A stretch of DNA of 64,000 nucleotides from Idiomarina aminovorans (GCF_023155095.1 NZ_JAKNDA010000001.1:558001-622000); one strand, 5' to 3'. Positions 1 through 8,805 are shown, numbered from the stretch's first letter. The notes: generated from the letters alone by a model not told the origin. Translations and numbers: made by a program.

Positions 1-665
1 CTCTCGCCAGCCAGGGTGCGAAGGTTGTTGGTACAGCAACGTCAGATAAAGGGGCTGCAGCAATTTCTGAGTATCTTGGTTCAAAAGGCAGAGGATTAGC
101 GCTTGATGTTACTGATTCAGAAAACCTGCCTCAAATTATTAAAGATATTGAAAAAGAGTGCGGCTCTATTGATATCTTGGTCAATAATGCTGGTATCACT
201 CGTGACAACTTAATGATGAGAATGAAAGATGACGAGTGGGATGCGGTGCTGAATACGAATCTGTCAGCGGTATTTAAAGTTTGTAAAACGGTTGTGCGTG
301 GTATGATGAAACGTCGTTATGGGCGCATTATTAATATCAGCTCAGTGGTTGGTACTACCGGAAACCCGGGACAAGTAAACTATTGTGCCGCTAAAGCTGG
401 TTTGGTCGGTTTCAGTAAAGCCATGGCAAAAGAAGTTGCCGCACGCGGTATTACGGTAAATTGCGTTGCACCGGGTTTTATTGATACGGATATGACCAAA
501 TCTCTGAATGACGAACAGAAACACGCTATTTTTGATAATATTCCGGCCTCGCGTTTAGGCGAGCCTGCCGAAATTGCTGCTGCGGTAGCATTTTTGGCAT
601 CAGATGGTGCCGCTTATATCACTGGTGAAACCATTCACGTTAATGGTGGTATGGCAATGGTTTAA
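1..665 (+). CDS. fabG: 3-oxoacyl-[ACP] reductase FabG (5' end outside window)
   Basis: Reduces 3-oxoacyl-ACP to 3-hydroxyacyl-ACP with NADPH in type II fatty-acid synthesis in the cytoplasm. The frame is open from base 3, so the start and the first Rossmann glycines lie upstream of the window. Seen here are the short-chain dehydrogenase NNAG motif, the catalytic serine in the ISS segment, the YCAAK form of the YxxxK motif, and a C-terminal HVNGGMAMV typical of FabG. acpP follows 118 bases downstream, the usual order. The TAA stop lies inside a 9-bp inverted repeat (662-670 with 681-689), which may be a weak terminator or processing hairpin before acpP. Confidence 0.96.
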   Translation, partial: LASQGAKVVGTATSDKGAAAISEYLGSKGRGLALDVTDSENLPQIIKDIEKECGSIDILVNNAGITRDNLMMRMKDDEWDAVLNTNLSAVFKVCKTVVRGMMKRRYGRIINISSVVGTTGNPGQVNYCAAKAGLVGFSKAMAKEVAARGITVNCVAPGFIDTDMTKSLNDEQKHAIFDNIPASRLGEPAEIAAAVAFLASDGAAYITGETIHVNGGMAMV

Positions 666-783
666 GAGGTAAGCGGTACGACCTCTTAACTTTATGCTAT
701 TTTTTACTTTATTAATGAGGCTGGTTTCACTACACTACAGCCAATTTTCACTCTCGCGATGACTACTGAGGGATTTTATAATC

Positions 784-1023
784 ATGAGTACTATTGAAGA
801 ACGCGTAAAAAAAATCATTATTGAACAGTTAGGCGTTAAAGAAGAAGAAGTTAAGCCTGAAGCGTCATTTGAAAATGACCTGGGTGCTGATTCTTTGGAT
901 ACCGTTGAACTGGTAATGGCTTTGGAAGAAGAATTTGAAACTGAAATTCCGGACGAAGAAGCTGAAAAAATCAAAACTGTTCAATCAGCTATTGATTATG
1001 TAAATAATAATTCTGACGACTAA
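784..1023 (+). CDS. acpP: Acyl carrier protein
   Basis: Carries growing acyl chains as thioesters on a 4'-phosphopantetheine arm for fatty-acid and lipid A synthesis. The protein is 79 residues, acidic, with the modification motif GADSLD and the modified serine at residue 37, as in E. coli AcpP. GAGGG at about 768-773 sits ahead of the ATG. The gene lies behind fabG with its own 118-base leader, as expected for a very highly expressed gene, and is followed by a strong intrinsic terminator. fabF, which follows acpP in many gammaproteobacteria, is absent here. Confidence 0.97.
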   Translation: MSTIEERVKKIIIEQLGVKEEEVKPEASFENDLGADSLDTVELVMALEEEFETEIPDEEAEKIKTVQSAIDYVNNNSDD

Positions 1024-1043
1024 TTTGTCGCAGAACGTGATAT

Positions 1044-1077
1044 AAAAGGCGGAACCAATGGTTCCGCCTTTTTTTTG
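1044..1077 (+). terminator. Intrinsic terminator after acpP
   Basis: A perfect 9-bp GC-rich stem (1048-1056 GGCGGAACC with 1060-1068 GGTTCCGCC), a 3-base AAT loop and a run of eight T (1069-1076). The pabC ATG is at 1080, so the terminator directly abuts the next gene and leaves no room for a separate ribosome binding site. pabC expression would then depend on read-through or weak initiation. Confidence 0.93.
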
Positions 1078-1079
1078 TT

Positions 1080-1868
1080 ATGACAATACGAAAAATACGA
1101 CTCAATAATAAGCCGTTTGCTGCTTCTGCAATTGACAGAGGCTTGCAGTTTGGTGATGGGCACTTTACAACAATTAAAGTTGTGAATAGTCAGCCTCAAT
1201 TTATAGAAAGACACCTGCAAAGGCTGTCTGAAGCTAATGCTCGCTTATTCATAAACCATCTTTACTTTGATTCTCTGCAAGAGCGAATCAATAAGGCCTG
1301 CCTGGGTATCGAGGAGGGGGTTTGCAAAGTTATTGTGACCAGGGGATACGGAGGGCGTGGTTATAGCTTTTCGGATGATGCTGTAGCGAACGAATATATT
1401 CAGGTCAGTGATTTACCGGGACCTATCCAAAACGTGCATCTCGGAGTAGCCAAGTTGCGTTTAGCAAAGCAGCCCACACTGGCTGGTCTTAAAACCCTAA
1501 ACCGAATGGAACAAGTCTTATTAACGAGGGAGTGCCGGACTTCCGGGTTTGATGATTTATTAGTGTGTGACTCGGACAACAACGTAGTTGAAGCCATACA
1601 GGGTAATATTTTCTGGTATAAACAGGGCCAATGGCACACTCCAAATTTGAGTGCCGCCGGAGTTAACGGCGTAATTCGTCAATTTATCATTGATAAAGAC
1701 CTTCTTGGCTCTTTGAATATTGGTGATTACCCACTCGATGAAATGACCGGTATCGAGCAGATGATCATCACTAATAGCGTTCGGGGCGCTGTTACCGTCG
1801 CTCAGTTTAATGGTAAAGTATTGGATAATCGTAAATTACCAGCGATATTAAAACCATTTACATTATGA
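1080..1868 (+). CDS. pabC: Aminodeoxychorismate lyase PabC
   Basis: PLP enzyme that splits 4-amino-4-deoxychorismate into 4-aminobenzoate and pyruvate for folate synthesis. The 262 residues align end to end with the E. coli protein: an early RGLQFGDGHFTT segment, the PLP lysine at about residue 138 in AGLKTLNRMEQ, and a C-terminal AGVNGVIRQF block. The ATG is the only start that fits the family N-terminus, yet it follows the acpP terminator U-tract by three bases and has no recognisable Shine-Dalgarno sequence. The stop overlaps the mltG start (ATGA), indicating translational coupling. Confidence 0.93.
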   Translation: MTIRKIRLNNKPFAASAIDRGLQFGDGHFTTIKVVNSQPQFIERHLQRLSEANARLFINHLYFDSLQERINKACLGIEEGVCKVIVTRGYGGRGYSFSDDAVANEYIQVSDLPGPIQNVHLGVAKLRLAKQPTLAGLKTLNRMEQVLLTRECRTSGFDDLLVCDSDNNVVEAIQGNIFWYKQGQWHTPNLSAAGVNGVIRQFIIDKDLLGSLNIGDYPLDEMTGIEQMIITNSVRGAVTVAQFNGKVLDNRKLPAILKPFTL

Positions 1869-2866
1869 AAATACGTCTTCCTATATTGCTCTTTATAGCG
1901 CTGTTGATAATTGCGGCTGCTGCCTATTTTTCGGGTCGTTGGTATTTGTCAAAACCGATAAAATCAGATGCAACAACGCCTTTATTATTAGATTTTAGGG
2001 GCGGAGCAACAGCACGAAGCGTAACAAATCAAGTTACTGAGCGCTTTCAGTCCGGACACTCAACATTAAGTTATCGTCTGAGTCAGTTGTTTGCAGATAT
2101 TAACCACTTGCAGGCCGGTCTTTATGAAATACAAGGTCAGCAAAGTTGGTTCGACATTTGGATGATGCTCAGTCAGGGGCGCGAGAAAACCTTCAATGTC
2201 ACTTTGGTCGAAGGGTTAACTCTGCAACAGTGGTTAGCTCAGCTGAGTCAACAGCCTTATCTGGTTGATAAGTCATCTGAGTTAAATGACTCTGGATTAA
2301 GACAAGAGCTAGGCATTGAAACGGCTTCCGCAGAGGGTGTATTGTTGCCGGAAACCTATAGCTACAGAGCTTACACAACCGATGTTTCGATACTAAAGCA
2401 AGCTTATACAGCAATGCAGAATGTCGTAGAGCAAGCCTGGGAAACGCGCTCGGATCGCTGTCCGGTAAATTCACCTTACGAACTGCTCATACTTGCCTCT
2501 ATTATAGAAAAGGAAACCGGGTTGGCGGATGAACGCCCGTTAGTGGCTAGCGTATTTGCCAATCGCCTGGAGACAGGCATGCGATTGCAGTCTGATCCAA
2601 CCACTATTTACGGTATTGAGAACTTTGACGGAAATATCACGAGAGCTCATTTGCGTGAGAAAACGGCTTATAATACGTATCGAATTAATGGATTGCCACC
2701 AACACCAATCGCAATGCCCGGCAAGGCCTCAATCGAGGCCGCGGCTAATCCTGTGGGTTCACCATACTACTATTTTGTTGCAGACAAGTCGGGTGGTCAT
2801 GTGTTTTCTGAAACGTTGAAAGAACACCAACAGGCTGTACGCCGATACCAACTGAACCAAGAGTGA
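1865..2866 (+). CDS. mltG: Endolytic murein transglycosylase MltG
   Basis: Inner-membrane lytic transglycosylase that cleaves nascent peptidoglycan strands and is thought to set glycan length. The 333-residue protein has one N-terminal membrane anchor (about residues 5-23), a periplasmic LysM-like part and the YceG catalytic domain. The conserved ASIIEKETG motif (about 211-219) holds the catalytic glutamate, followed by NRLETGMRLQSDPTTIYG. It overlaps pabC by four bases, and tmk begins three bases after its stop, the same order as yceG-tmk-holB in E. coli. Confidence 0.94.
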   Translation: MKIRLPILLFIALLIIAAAAYFSGRWYLSKPIKSDATTPLLLDFRGGATARSVTNQVTERFQSGHSTLSYRLSQLFADINHLQAGLYEIQGQQSWFDIWMMLSQGREKTFNVTLVEGLTLQQWLAQLSQQPYLVDKSSELNDSGLRQELGIETASAEGVLLPETYSYRAYTTDVSILKQAYTAMQNVVEQAWETRSDRCPVNSPYELLILASIIEKETGLADERPLVASVFANRLETGMRLQSDPTTIYGIENFDGNITRAHLREKTAYNTYRINGLPPTPIAMPGKASIEAAANPVGSPYYYFVADKSGGHVFSETLKEHQQAVRRYQLNQE

Positions 2867-2868
2867 TT

Positions 2869-3486
2869 ATGTCAGGAAAATTTATTGTTATAGAGGGACT
2901 TGAAGGTGCCGGAAAAAGTTCGGCTATCGCAAGCATTGTTACGCACTTACAAGCTAAAGGCATTCAAACTGAAACGGTTCGGGAACCAGGCGGAACACCA
3001 CTGGCGGAATCTCTGCGAGATTTAGTCAAAAAGAAGTGGGATGAAAAAATCAGCCCAACCACTGAGCTCTTACTGATGTACGCCAGCAGAGTTCAGCTTG
3101 TTGATAATATCATTAAGCCGGCTTTAGCCAGGAATAGCTGGGTAATTGGAGACCGGCATGACTTATCTTCAAGAGCTTATCAGGGGGGCGGCCGACAGCT
3201 TGGTGATGAATTGCTACAAAAGGTCCGAAAAATCACACTAGGGCGTTTTAAACCGGACTTAACCCTATTGCTTGATGTTGAAGAAAAAAAAGGCCTTGAG
3301 CGTGCCCGGGAACGCGGAGAGCTTGATCGGATTGAAGAGGAAGACTTGGTATTTTTTCAGCGAACCCGGCAAGCCTATTTAAATATAGCCGCTAAAGATC
3401 CGGCCATTATTGTCATTGATGCAAACCAGTCTATGCTGGATGTGCATCAGGCAATACTGAGAACAATTGAGGAGTACCTGTTTTAA
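2869..3486 (+). CDS. tmk: Thymidylate kinase
   Basis: Phosphorylates dTMP to dTDP with ATP. The protein is 205 residues from the ATG at 2869. A GTG six bases earlier is in frame but overlaps the mltG stop and adds nothing conserved. The sequence shows the P-loop GLEGAGKSS (about 10-18), a DRHDLSSRAYQGGGR segment that binds dTMP, and an arginine-rich lid (RARERGELDRIE). The stop overlaps the holB start as TAATG. It sits in the mltG-tmk-holB run. Confidence 0.95.
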   Translation: MSGKFIVIEGLEGAGKSSAIASIVTHLQAKGIQTETVREPGGTPLAESLRDLVKKKWDEKISPTTELLLMYASRVQLVDNIIKPALARNSWVIGDRHDLSSRAYQGGGRQLGDELLQKVRKITLGRFKPDLTLLLDVEEKKGLERARERGELDRIEEEDLVFFQRTRQAYLNIAAKDPAIIVIDANQSMLDVHQAILRTIEEYLF

Positions 3487-4346
3487 TGGCTTTTCCCTGG
3501 CTGAGAGAACCCTGGTTGCAACTAATAGCAAGTGCCAAAGCAGGACGCTTAGCTCATGCTTATTATTTACAACACAATGTCGAAGCCGGCTCAACGGAGT
3601 TTATTCATCGGCTGCAGCAGTTTTTATTGTGTAACCAGCCGGGCAAAAGTGCCTGTGGAAAATGCAAATCCTGCTTACTTTACCAATCAGGTAATCACCC
3701 GGATACGTGGACTATTGATGGTGCTGAAGTTAACCGGATTGGAGTAGATAGCGTTCGTGAATTGCAGAAAAACGTTATGCAGACAGCCAATCAGGGCGGT
3801 TTAAAAGTTGCGGTAATATTACGGGCCGAAAAAATGACGGAGCAAGCCGGAAATGCGGTGTTAAAAGTTCTGGAAGAACCTCCTGCGGATACGCATTGGC
3901 TCGTTTCAACAGCCGATGCAGAGCGCTTACTCCCTACACTCAGAAGTCGTATGCAATGGCTTAGTGTCTCTTACCCAACGACCGTACAAAACGACGAGCA
4001 GATTTCTTCGGCCAAGGAGCTGTTGGCTGGTTTGCGCGGGCACAACGGGTTGCCGTTATTGAAAGACAAAGAAGCGGCATTAGACTGGCTCGATATTTCT
4101 GAGAATTTACTTCTCGACTGGTTGCTTATGAGTCAGGATATTGCGATCAATCGGCTACGTTACCAGCCGTTAGCTGATGACTTGCGACAAGTCAGTCGTT
4201 TTAAATGGGTCAGTGTGGCTGAATTGAGCGGTTGGGTATCAGAATGCCGACAGTTGCGTCAGCGATTTCAGGGGTCCACCGGAATTAATTTACCGTTATT
4301 ATTAAGTTTTGCATGGAGCCGCTGGGCAGATAGTCTTTTGCGGTAG
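3486..4346 (+). CDS. holB: DNA polymerase III delta' subunit
   Basis: Part of the clamp-loader complex that opens the beta clamp during replication. The 286-residue protein has the zinc-finger cysteines at about C49, C57, C60 and C63 and no Walker A motif, as normal for delta'. The family SRC motif that carries the arginine finger reads SRM here (about 154-156), with the arginine kept. The start overlaps the tmk stop by one base. Confidence 0.92.
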   Translation: MAFPWLREPWLQLIASAKAGRLAHAYYLQHNVEAGSTEFIHRLQQFLLCNQPGKSACGKCKSCLLYQSGNHPDTWTIDGAEVNRIGVDSVRELQKNVMQTANQGGLKVAVILRAEKMTEQAGNAVLKVLEEPPADTHWLVSTADAERLLPTLRSRMQWLSVSYPTTVQNDEQISSAKELLAGLRGHNGLPLLKDKEAALDWLDISENLLLDWLLMSQDIAINRLRYQPLADDLRQVSRFKWVSVAELSGWVSECRQLRQRFQGSTGINLPLLLSFAWSRWADSLLR

Positions 4347-4370
4347 AGGCTCCATAGAAAGGAGTTGCCC

Positions 4371-4736
4371 GTGCTGACCTTAAAATTCAACCCCAGCTCA
4401 ACTCATGAGCTTGCCTCACATGTTATTCCCGAGTTTTCCCCTTTTACTCTACTTGTACGCCGTGAATCTGATTGCTCCGATGAGTTAATGATTGACGATA
4501 AAACGACATTGGAGTTTGAAGAGCCTGGCTGCTGTCAGGAAATCTTTCATTTAGAGGTAACCGTTGTTTTCCAGTTTGAACGTGAAGAGTTAAAACACTG
4601 GTTAGCGGTTGCGATTTTTCCCGCACAGCAAGCTATGATCCACCATATTCGTTACCTTTGCCGTCATCATACAAGTGAGTATGGTAAACTCTTACAGCAA
4701 CTGATTAACGACTTCTGTCACTCTCATCAACGCTAA
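4371..4736 (+). CDS. Hypothetical protein between holB and tatD
   Basis: Unrecognised 121-residue cytoplasmic protein. The GTG at 4371 is chosen because AAAGGAG (4358-4364) is placed six bases ahead of it; the in-frame TTG at 4365 would touch the Shine-Dalgarno. No signal peptide or membrane segment is seen. It has a Cys-Cys pair (GCCQE) and a histidine-rich C-terminal half (IHHIRYLCRHH). In Pseudomonas a PilZ protein occupies this slot between holB and tatD, but I do not see the PilZ arginine and D/NxSxxG motifs, so that name is not given. It is translated tightly with the TatD gene. Confidence 0.75.
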   Translation: MLTLKFNPSSTHELASHVIPEFSPFTLLVRRESDCSDELMIDDKTTLEFEEPGCCQEIFHLEVTVVFQFEREELKHWLAVAIFPAQQAMIHHIRYLCRHHTSEYGKLLQQLINDFCHSHQR

Positions 4737-4748
4737 GTGGAGCTAACT

Positions 4749-5537
4749 ATGTTCGTCGACTCGCACTGCCATTTGGATAAGATTAATCCTGAAAAAGCGG
4801 GCGCTGATTTAAAAGAAATTATTGATAAGGCATGTGCTCATAAAGTTGAACACATATTGTGTGTCTGCGTTACTCTTGAAGACTTTCCCGCCATGCAGGC
4901 TGCGGTTGCAGAATTTGATAATGTATCGATTTCGTGCGGGGTGCATCCGCTGTACGTTAAAGACAGTCAAACTTCTATAGCCGAGTTGGGTCTCAAGCTC
5001 AGTGAACTAGCTTCAGCCGACCATGTTGTAGCAGTAGGAGAAACCGGGCTGGATTACTTTTATGATCCCGAATCAAAAATGTTACAGCGGGAAAATTTTG
5101 AGCAGCACATTGAAATAGCAAACAATATTCATAAGCCGTTGATTATTCATACACGCGATGCGCAGAACGATACCTTGTCGTTATTAAGAAATGGGCATGC
5201 TGAAAGACCCGGTGGGGTTCTCCATTGTTTTACAGAATCTCTGGAGATGGCTAAAAAAGCCATAGATGATCTCGATTTCTTCATTTCTATTTCAGGGATT
5301 GCATCATTCAGAAATGCTCAAGAATTGCGCGACACCATAAAAGCTTTGCCTCTGGAAAAGTTGCTTATTGAAACGGACAGTCCGTGGTTGGCACCTGTCC
5401 CTCATCGCGGTAAAGAGAATCAGCCCGCCTATGTTGTCGACGTTGCCAAGTGCGTTGCTGACGTGAAAGGCGTCACCTTAGAAGAGGTGGCGAAGAAGAC
5501 GACAGCTAACTATTACAAGCTGTTTAATAACCGTTAA
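4749..5537 (+). CDS. TatD-family metal-dependent hydrolase (YcfH type)
   Basis: Probable metal-dependent deoxyribonuclease of the TIM-barrel TatD family. The 262-residue protein begins MFVDSHCHLD at 4749, with GTGGAG six bases ahead as ribosome binding site; a GTG 12 bases upstream is that same sequence and is not the start. Metal ligands are visible: HCHLD at the N-terminus, the glutamate in GETGLDYF, histidines in IIHTRDA and LHCFTE, and the aspartate in ETDSPWLAPVPHRGKENQP. Position after holB matches ycfH in E. coli. The physiological substrate is not shown by sequence. Confidence 0.93.
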   Translation: MFVDSHCHLDKINPEKAGADLKEIIDKACAHKVEHILCVCVTLEDFPAMQAAVAEFDNVSISCGVHPLYVKDSQTSIAELGLKLSELASADHVVAVGETGLDYFYDPESKMLQRENFEQHIEIANNIHKPLIIHTRDAQNDTLSLLRNGHAERPGGVLHCFTESLEMAKKAIDDLDFFISISGIASFRNAQELRDTIKALPLEKLLIETDSPWLAPVPHRGKENQPAYVVDVAKCVADVKGVTLEEVAKKTTANYYKLFNNR

Positions 5538-5811
5538 TTAGCTGTGAATAACTTGTGTTTATAGTTATTAAAACTAATTAAAAACAATAAGATAAAAAAA
5601 ACTGAAAAATATTAGACATCTCTCTAATATTGTCTAAACTAAAGCTTACCGAACAAATTTTAGGCATTATTTTACTCTTTTTATCATGAGTTAGCGCACG
5701 GCTCATTCTTTGAGCCTTTCCCCTATACCCGGAACAACTTGGATTGGTTCCGGGTTTTTTTTGTTTTTTAAATTCATCTCTAATAGAAAGTAGCGATCAA
5801 AAAAAACCGGT
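5538..5811. other. Intergenic region with hairpins, possible small RNA
   Basis: The 339-base gap before prpD starts with an AT-rich stretch containing an inverted repeat (5612-5618 TTAGACA with 5631-5637 TGTCTAA). Next come a small hairpin GGCTCA/TGAGCC (5700-5705, 5711-5716) and the terminator at 5727-5762. The terminator is 190 bases past the tatD stop, so it may end either a long tatD 3' UTR or a separate transcript of 100-150 bases. No ORF with a ribosome binding site was seen in the gap. Confidence 0.4.
5727..5763 (+). terminator. Intrinsic terminator upstream of prpD
   Basis: Stem ACCCGGAAC (5727-5735) and GTTCCGGGT (5747-5755), perfect over nine pairs, with an 11-base loop and a T-rich tail starting at 5755. 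It separates tatD transcription from the prpD promoter. Confidence 0.85.
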
Positions 5812-5840
5812 TTGCGGTACAAATAAAGAGCGCTTATAGT
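5812..5840 (+). promoter_or_regulatory. Sigma-70-type promoter for prpD
   Basis: TTGCGG at 5812-5817 and TATAGT at 5835-5840 with a 17-base spacer. This predicts a transcript start near 5847, about 30 bases before the prpD ATG, which has AAGGA at 5865-5869. Confidence 0.6.
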
Positions 5841-5876
5841 GAATCCATACTTAAAATTTTAACTAAGGAATCAGCG

Positions 5877-7361
5877 ATGAATGCAACAGTTGAGAGTAAT
5901 GAACGTCCAGATTATGACGAAGTGATTCAAACGATCGCAGACTATGTCATTAATTATGAAATTGACAGTGATGAGGCCTGGAATACCGCACGTAATTGCC
6001 TGATGGATACTTTGGGATGTGGTCTGTTAGCTTTACGCTTTCCCGAATGCAGCAAACATCTGGGTCCTTTAGTTGAGGGGACAACGGTTCCGAATGGCGC
6101 TAGAGTACCGGGTACTCAGTTTCGTATGGACCCGGTAAAAGCGGCCTGGGATATTGGTTGTATTATTCGTTGGCTGGATTTTAACGACACCTGGTTAGCC
6201 GCTGAATGGGGTCACCCCTCTGATAATTTAGGCGGTATATTAGCGACTGCTGATTTTATCTCACAAAATCGGTTATCCAAAGGTGAGAAACCTTTAACGA
6301 TGAAAACAGTGTTAGAGGCAATGATAAAAGCGCATGAAATTCAGGGGAATTTAGCGATAGAAAACAGCTTTAACCGCGTCGGTCTTGATCACGTTGTTCT
6401 GGTAAAGGTTGCCTCTACAGCGGTTGTTACCTGGTTAATGGGTGGCTCAAAAGAGCACATTATGGCCGCGGTATCACAAGCGTGGGTTGACGGTCAGTCG
6501 CTGAGAACCTATCGGCATGCGCCCAATGCGGGCTCACGAAAGTCCTGGGCGGCAGGGGATGCCACCTCGAGAGCGGTGCGCTTAGCCGACATGACCATGC
6601 GCGGTGAAATGGGCATTCCGGGGGCACTGACAGCTCCTCAATGGGGTTTTTACGATGTCTTATTTAATAAGACCAATAAAGATCAGCAGTTGAAACCTGA
6701 ATCGGACTGGGAGTTTAAGTTTCAACGCGAGTATGGCAGTTATGTCATGGAAAATATTCTGTTTAAGTTATCGTTTCCTGCTGAGTTTCACGCTCAAACG
6801 GCCTGTGAAGCGGCGGTCACTTTACATCCGGAAGTAAAAGATAAAATTGATGAAATTGAAAAAGTCGAAATTACCACTCATGAGTCGGCTATTCGTATCA
6901 TTTCAAAACAGGGAAAGCTGGCAAACCCAGCGGATCGCGATCATTGCTTACAGTATATGACAGCTGTGCCTTTAATTTTTGGTGAGTTAAATGCTGATCA
7001 TTACGAAAATAGCTTTCATGAAAACCACCCGGTTATCGATACTATCCGGGAAAAAATCAACGTTGTGGAAGATAAAGAATTTAGTAACGATTACCACGAT
7101 CCAAAAAAGCGTTCTATTGCTAACACGCTGCAGGTATTCTTCAAAGATGGAAGCAGTACCGAGAAAGTGACAGTGGAATATCCGATAGGGCATAGACGAC
7201 GCAGAGAAGAAGGCCTGCCTGTGCTTGAAAACAAATTTAAGGAAAATTTAGCAACGCGTTTCCCGGAGCAAACAGTAGGCTTAATTTTCAACCGTTGTAG
7301 CCAGCAGAAATCATTTGAAAATATAGCGGTCAACGAGTTTATGGATATGTTTGTTATTTAG
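5877..7361 (+). CDS. prpD: 2-methylcitrate dehydratase PrpD
   Basis: Dehydrates 2-methylcitrate to 2-methyl-cis-aconitate in propionate breakdown. The 494-residue protein matches E. coli PrpD closely along its length. Shared blocks include [37 protein letters not shown] (described in parts), AHEIQG, the SFNRVGLDH stretch and the RTYRHAPN stretch, PADRDHC and the C-terminal VEYPIGH. It has its own promoter and a good AAGGA ribosome binding site. The usual partners prpB, prpC or acnD are not adjacent: upstream is tatD and downstream a converging transporter gene. The enzyme therefore either serves a pathway encoded elsewhere or acts alone, for example on citrate. Confidence 0.95.
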   Translation: MNATVESNERPDYDEVIQTIADYVINYEIDSDEAWNTARNCLMDTLGCGLLALRFPECSKHLGPLVEGTTVPNGARVPGTQFRMDPVKAAWDIGCIIRWLDFNDTWLAAEWGHPSDNLGGILATADFISQNRLSKGEKPLTMKTVLEAMIKAHEIQGNLAIENSFNRVGLDHVVLVKVASTAVVTWLMGGSKEHIMAAVSQAWVDGQSLRTYRHAPNAGSRKSWAAGDATSRAVRLADMTMRGEMGIPGALTAPQWGFYDVLFNKTNKDQQLKPESDWEFKFQREYGSYVMENILFKLSFPAEFHAQTACEAAVTLHPEVKDKIDEIEKVEITTHESAIRIISKQGKLANPADRDHCLQYMTAVPLIFGELNADHYENSFHENHPVIDTIREKINVVEDKEFSNDYHDPKKRSIANTLQVFFKDGSSTEKVTVEYPIGHRRRREEGLPVLENKFKENLATRFPEQTVGLIFNRCSQQKSFENIAVNEFMDMFVI

Positions 7362-7390
7362 TTTGTATTTAAATATGTAGCCAGAAGCAG

Positions 7391-7420
7391 AGCCCTTCGT
7401 TCAATAGAGCGGAGGGCTTT
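7391..7420. terminator. Shared terminator hairpin between prpD and the transporter gene
   Basis: AGCCCTTCG (7391-7399) pairs with CGGAGGGCT (7410-7418) with one G-U pair. It lies between two converging stop codons (7361 and 7428). The T-tracts are short, so it is a weak terminator on either strand. Confidence 0.6.
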
Positions 7421-7427
7421 ATCGTTC

Positions 7428-8771
7428 TTAACCTTGCCAGATAACTAACAAAATAAGGACGGGGCAAATGAACTTAACGTACCAGGGCCAAATTTTCCAA
7501 AACAAGCTTTTATCGATATCAGGTGACCCTTGTTTTAGTGCTTTTAATAAATAGTTCTGGCGAAGCACCCAAGTCAGCATGATACCGAACACAAGAGCCA
7601 TTATTGGTTGCATATAAACCGTGCTGAAGGTTATAACCGCGCCGAAAAGTACGTCAAAATTATAAATGATGACGGTTGAAAGAGTTGTTACAACCAGCGC
7701 AATTATCCAAACACCACTGCTTCGATCGCAATTCGCTTCCTCCCGCAACGCATTAACCGGTGCTTCCAGCATAGAAATTGATGACGTAATGGCCGCAATA
7801 ACCATTAACAGAAAAAAACCGAAGGAAACAAACAAACCGGCATAACCAAGCGCATCAAACATTGCCGGTAACACAGTAAAAACCAAGGTATCTGCGGATA
7901 GTAAAGTACCATCGTCCGCATAAATTGGAACGCCATTAGATTGCGCGACAAACATGGCAGGTAAAATCAGTAACCCGGCTAAAAAAGCAACACTGGTATC
8001 AATACCGGTCACCCAGGCTGCTGTCTTCGGAATATTTTCAGAGTTTGACAGGTATGCCCCGTAAGTCATCATCACACAAACACCCAGTGACAATGAGAAA
8101 AAAGCCTGGCCCATAGCGCGAATAATCAGATTGGGGTCGGTTATGGTTGAAAAGTCCGGCAGCAGATACATTTTTAAGCCGTCTATAGCGCCGTCCTGGG
8201 TCAAAATATAACCGGACATTCCAATTAACAGAATGAATAATAGAGGCATTAGCCGTCGCGACCAGCGCTCAATACCGTTGTTTACTCCGGAGCGCACCAC
8301 ATAAATGGTTAACAGCATGAAAAATATCATGGTTACCATATTCCTGGAGACGGAGAATTCTGTAAACCAGGCAGCGGTCTCAGGTAAGCCAATTAACACC
8401 ATTACTGGCGCAAGCATATAAGATAAAAGCCAGCCGGACACAATGGCATAAAAGCTCAATATTAAGCTAAGTACTATCAGGCCTATAACACCCGCTATCG
8501 CACCTGAACCCCGTAGCAATGATTTATCGGATAAATTACGCAAAGACTCTATTGGATTCTGGCGTCGTATTCGACCAATTGTAATTTCTGCCACCAGCAT
8601 AGGATAGGCCAGTAACACAATCATAATGAGGTAAACGAGCAGAAATGCGCCGCCACCATTACTGGCCGCTTGTGTAGGAAAGCCCCAGATATTTCCAACG
8701 CCGACCGCAGAGCCTGCGGCGGCCAAGATAAAACCCAGTCGGGTTGCGAAAGCGGGTGATGAATTTGCCAT
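7428..8771 (-). CDS. Sodium-dependent (NSS/SNF family) amino-acid transporter
   Basis: Inner-membrane sodium symporter of the LeuT-like NSS family, probably importing an amino acid. The 447-residue protein shows about 11 membrane segments. The TM1 signature reads GSAVGVGNIWGFPTQAASNGGGAFL (quoted as a family signature, about residues 15-39). The arginine that closes the outer gate in LeuT (FLRFP) is glycine here (IWGFP). It converges with prpD and lies 34 bases downstream of ansA on the same strand, suggesting joint expression and a possible link to asparagine or aspartate use. The substrate is not predictable from sequence. Confidence 0.9.
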   Translation of the reverse strand: MANSSPAFATRLGFILAAAGSAVGVGNIWGFPTQAASNGGGAFLLVYLIMIVLLAYPMLVAEITIGRIRRQNPIESLRNLSDKSLLRGSGAIAGVIGLIVLSLILSFYAIVSGWLLSYMLAPVMVLIGLPETAAWFTEFSVSRNMVTMIFFMLLTIYVVRSGVNNGIERWSRRLMPLLFILLIGMSGYILTQDGAIDGLKMYLLPDFSTITDPNLIIRAMGQAFFSLSLGVCVMMTYGAYLSNSENIPKTAAWVTGIDTSVAFLAGLLILPAMFVAQSNGVPIYADDGTLLSADTLVFTVLPAMFDALGYAGLFVSFGFFLLMVIAAITSSISMLEAPVNALREEANCDRSSGVWIIALVVTTLSTVIIYNFDVLFGAVITFSTVYMQPIMALVFGIMLTWVLRQNYLLKALKQGSPDIDKSLFWKIWPWYVKFICPVLILLVIWQG

Positions 8772-8805
8772 AGTTTTTTCTTATTATTTTTTGAGCAACG
8801 TTAAA

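Noticed and set aside
4371-4736. Assigning the small gene between holB and tatD as pilZ
   Set aside because: Position fits Pseudomonas pilZ, but the conserved PilZ motifs are not visible, so it is left as hypothetical.
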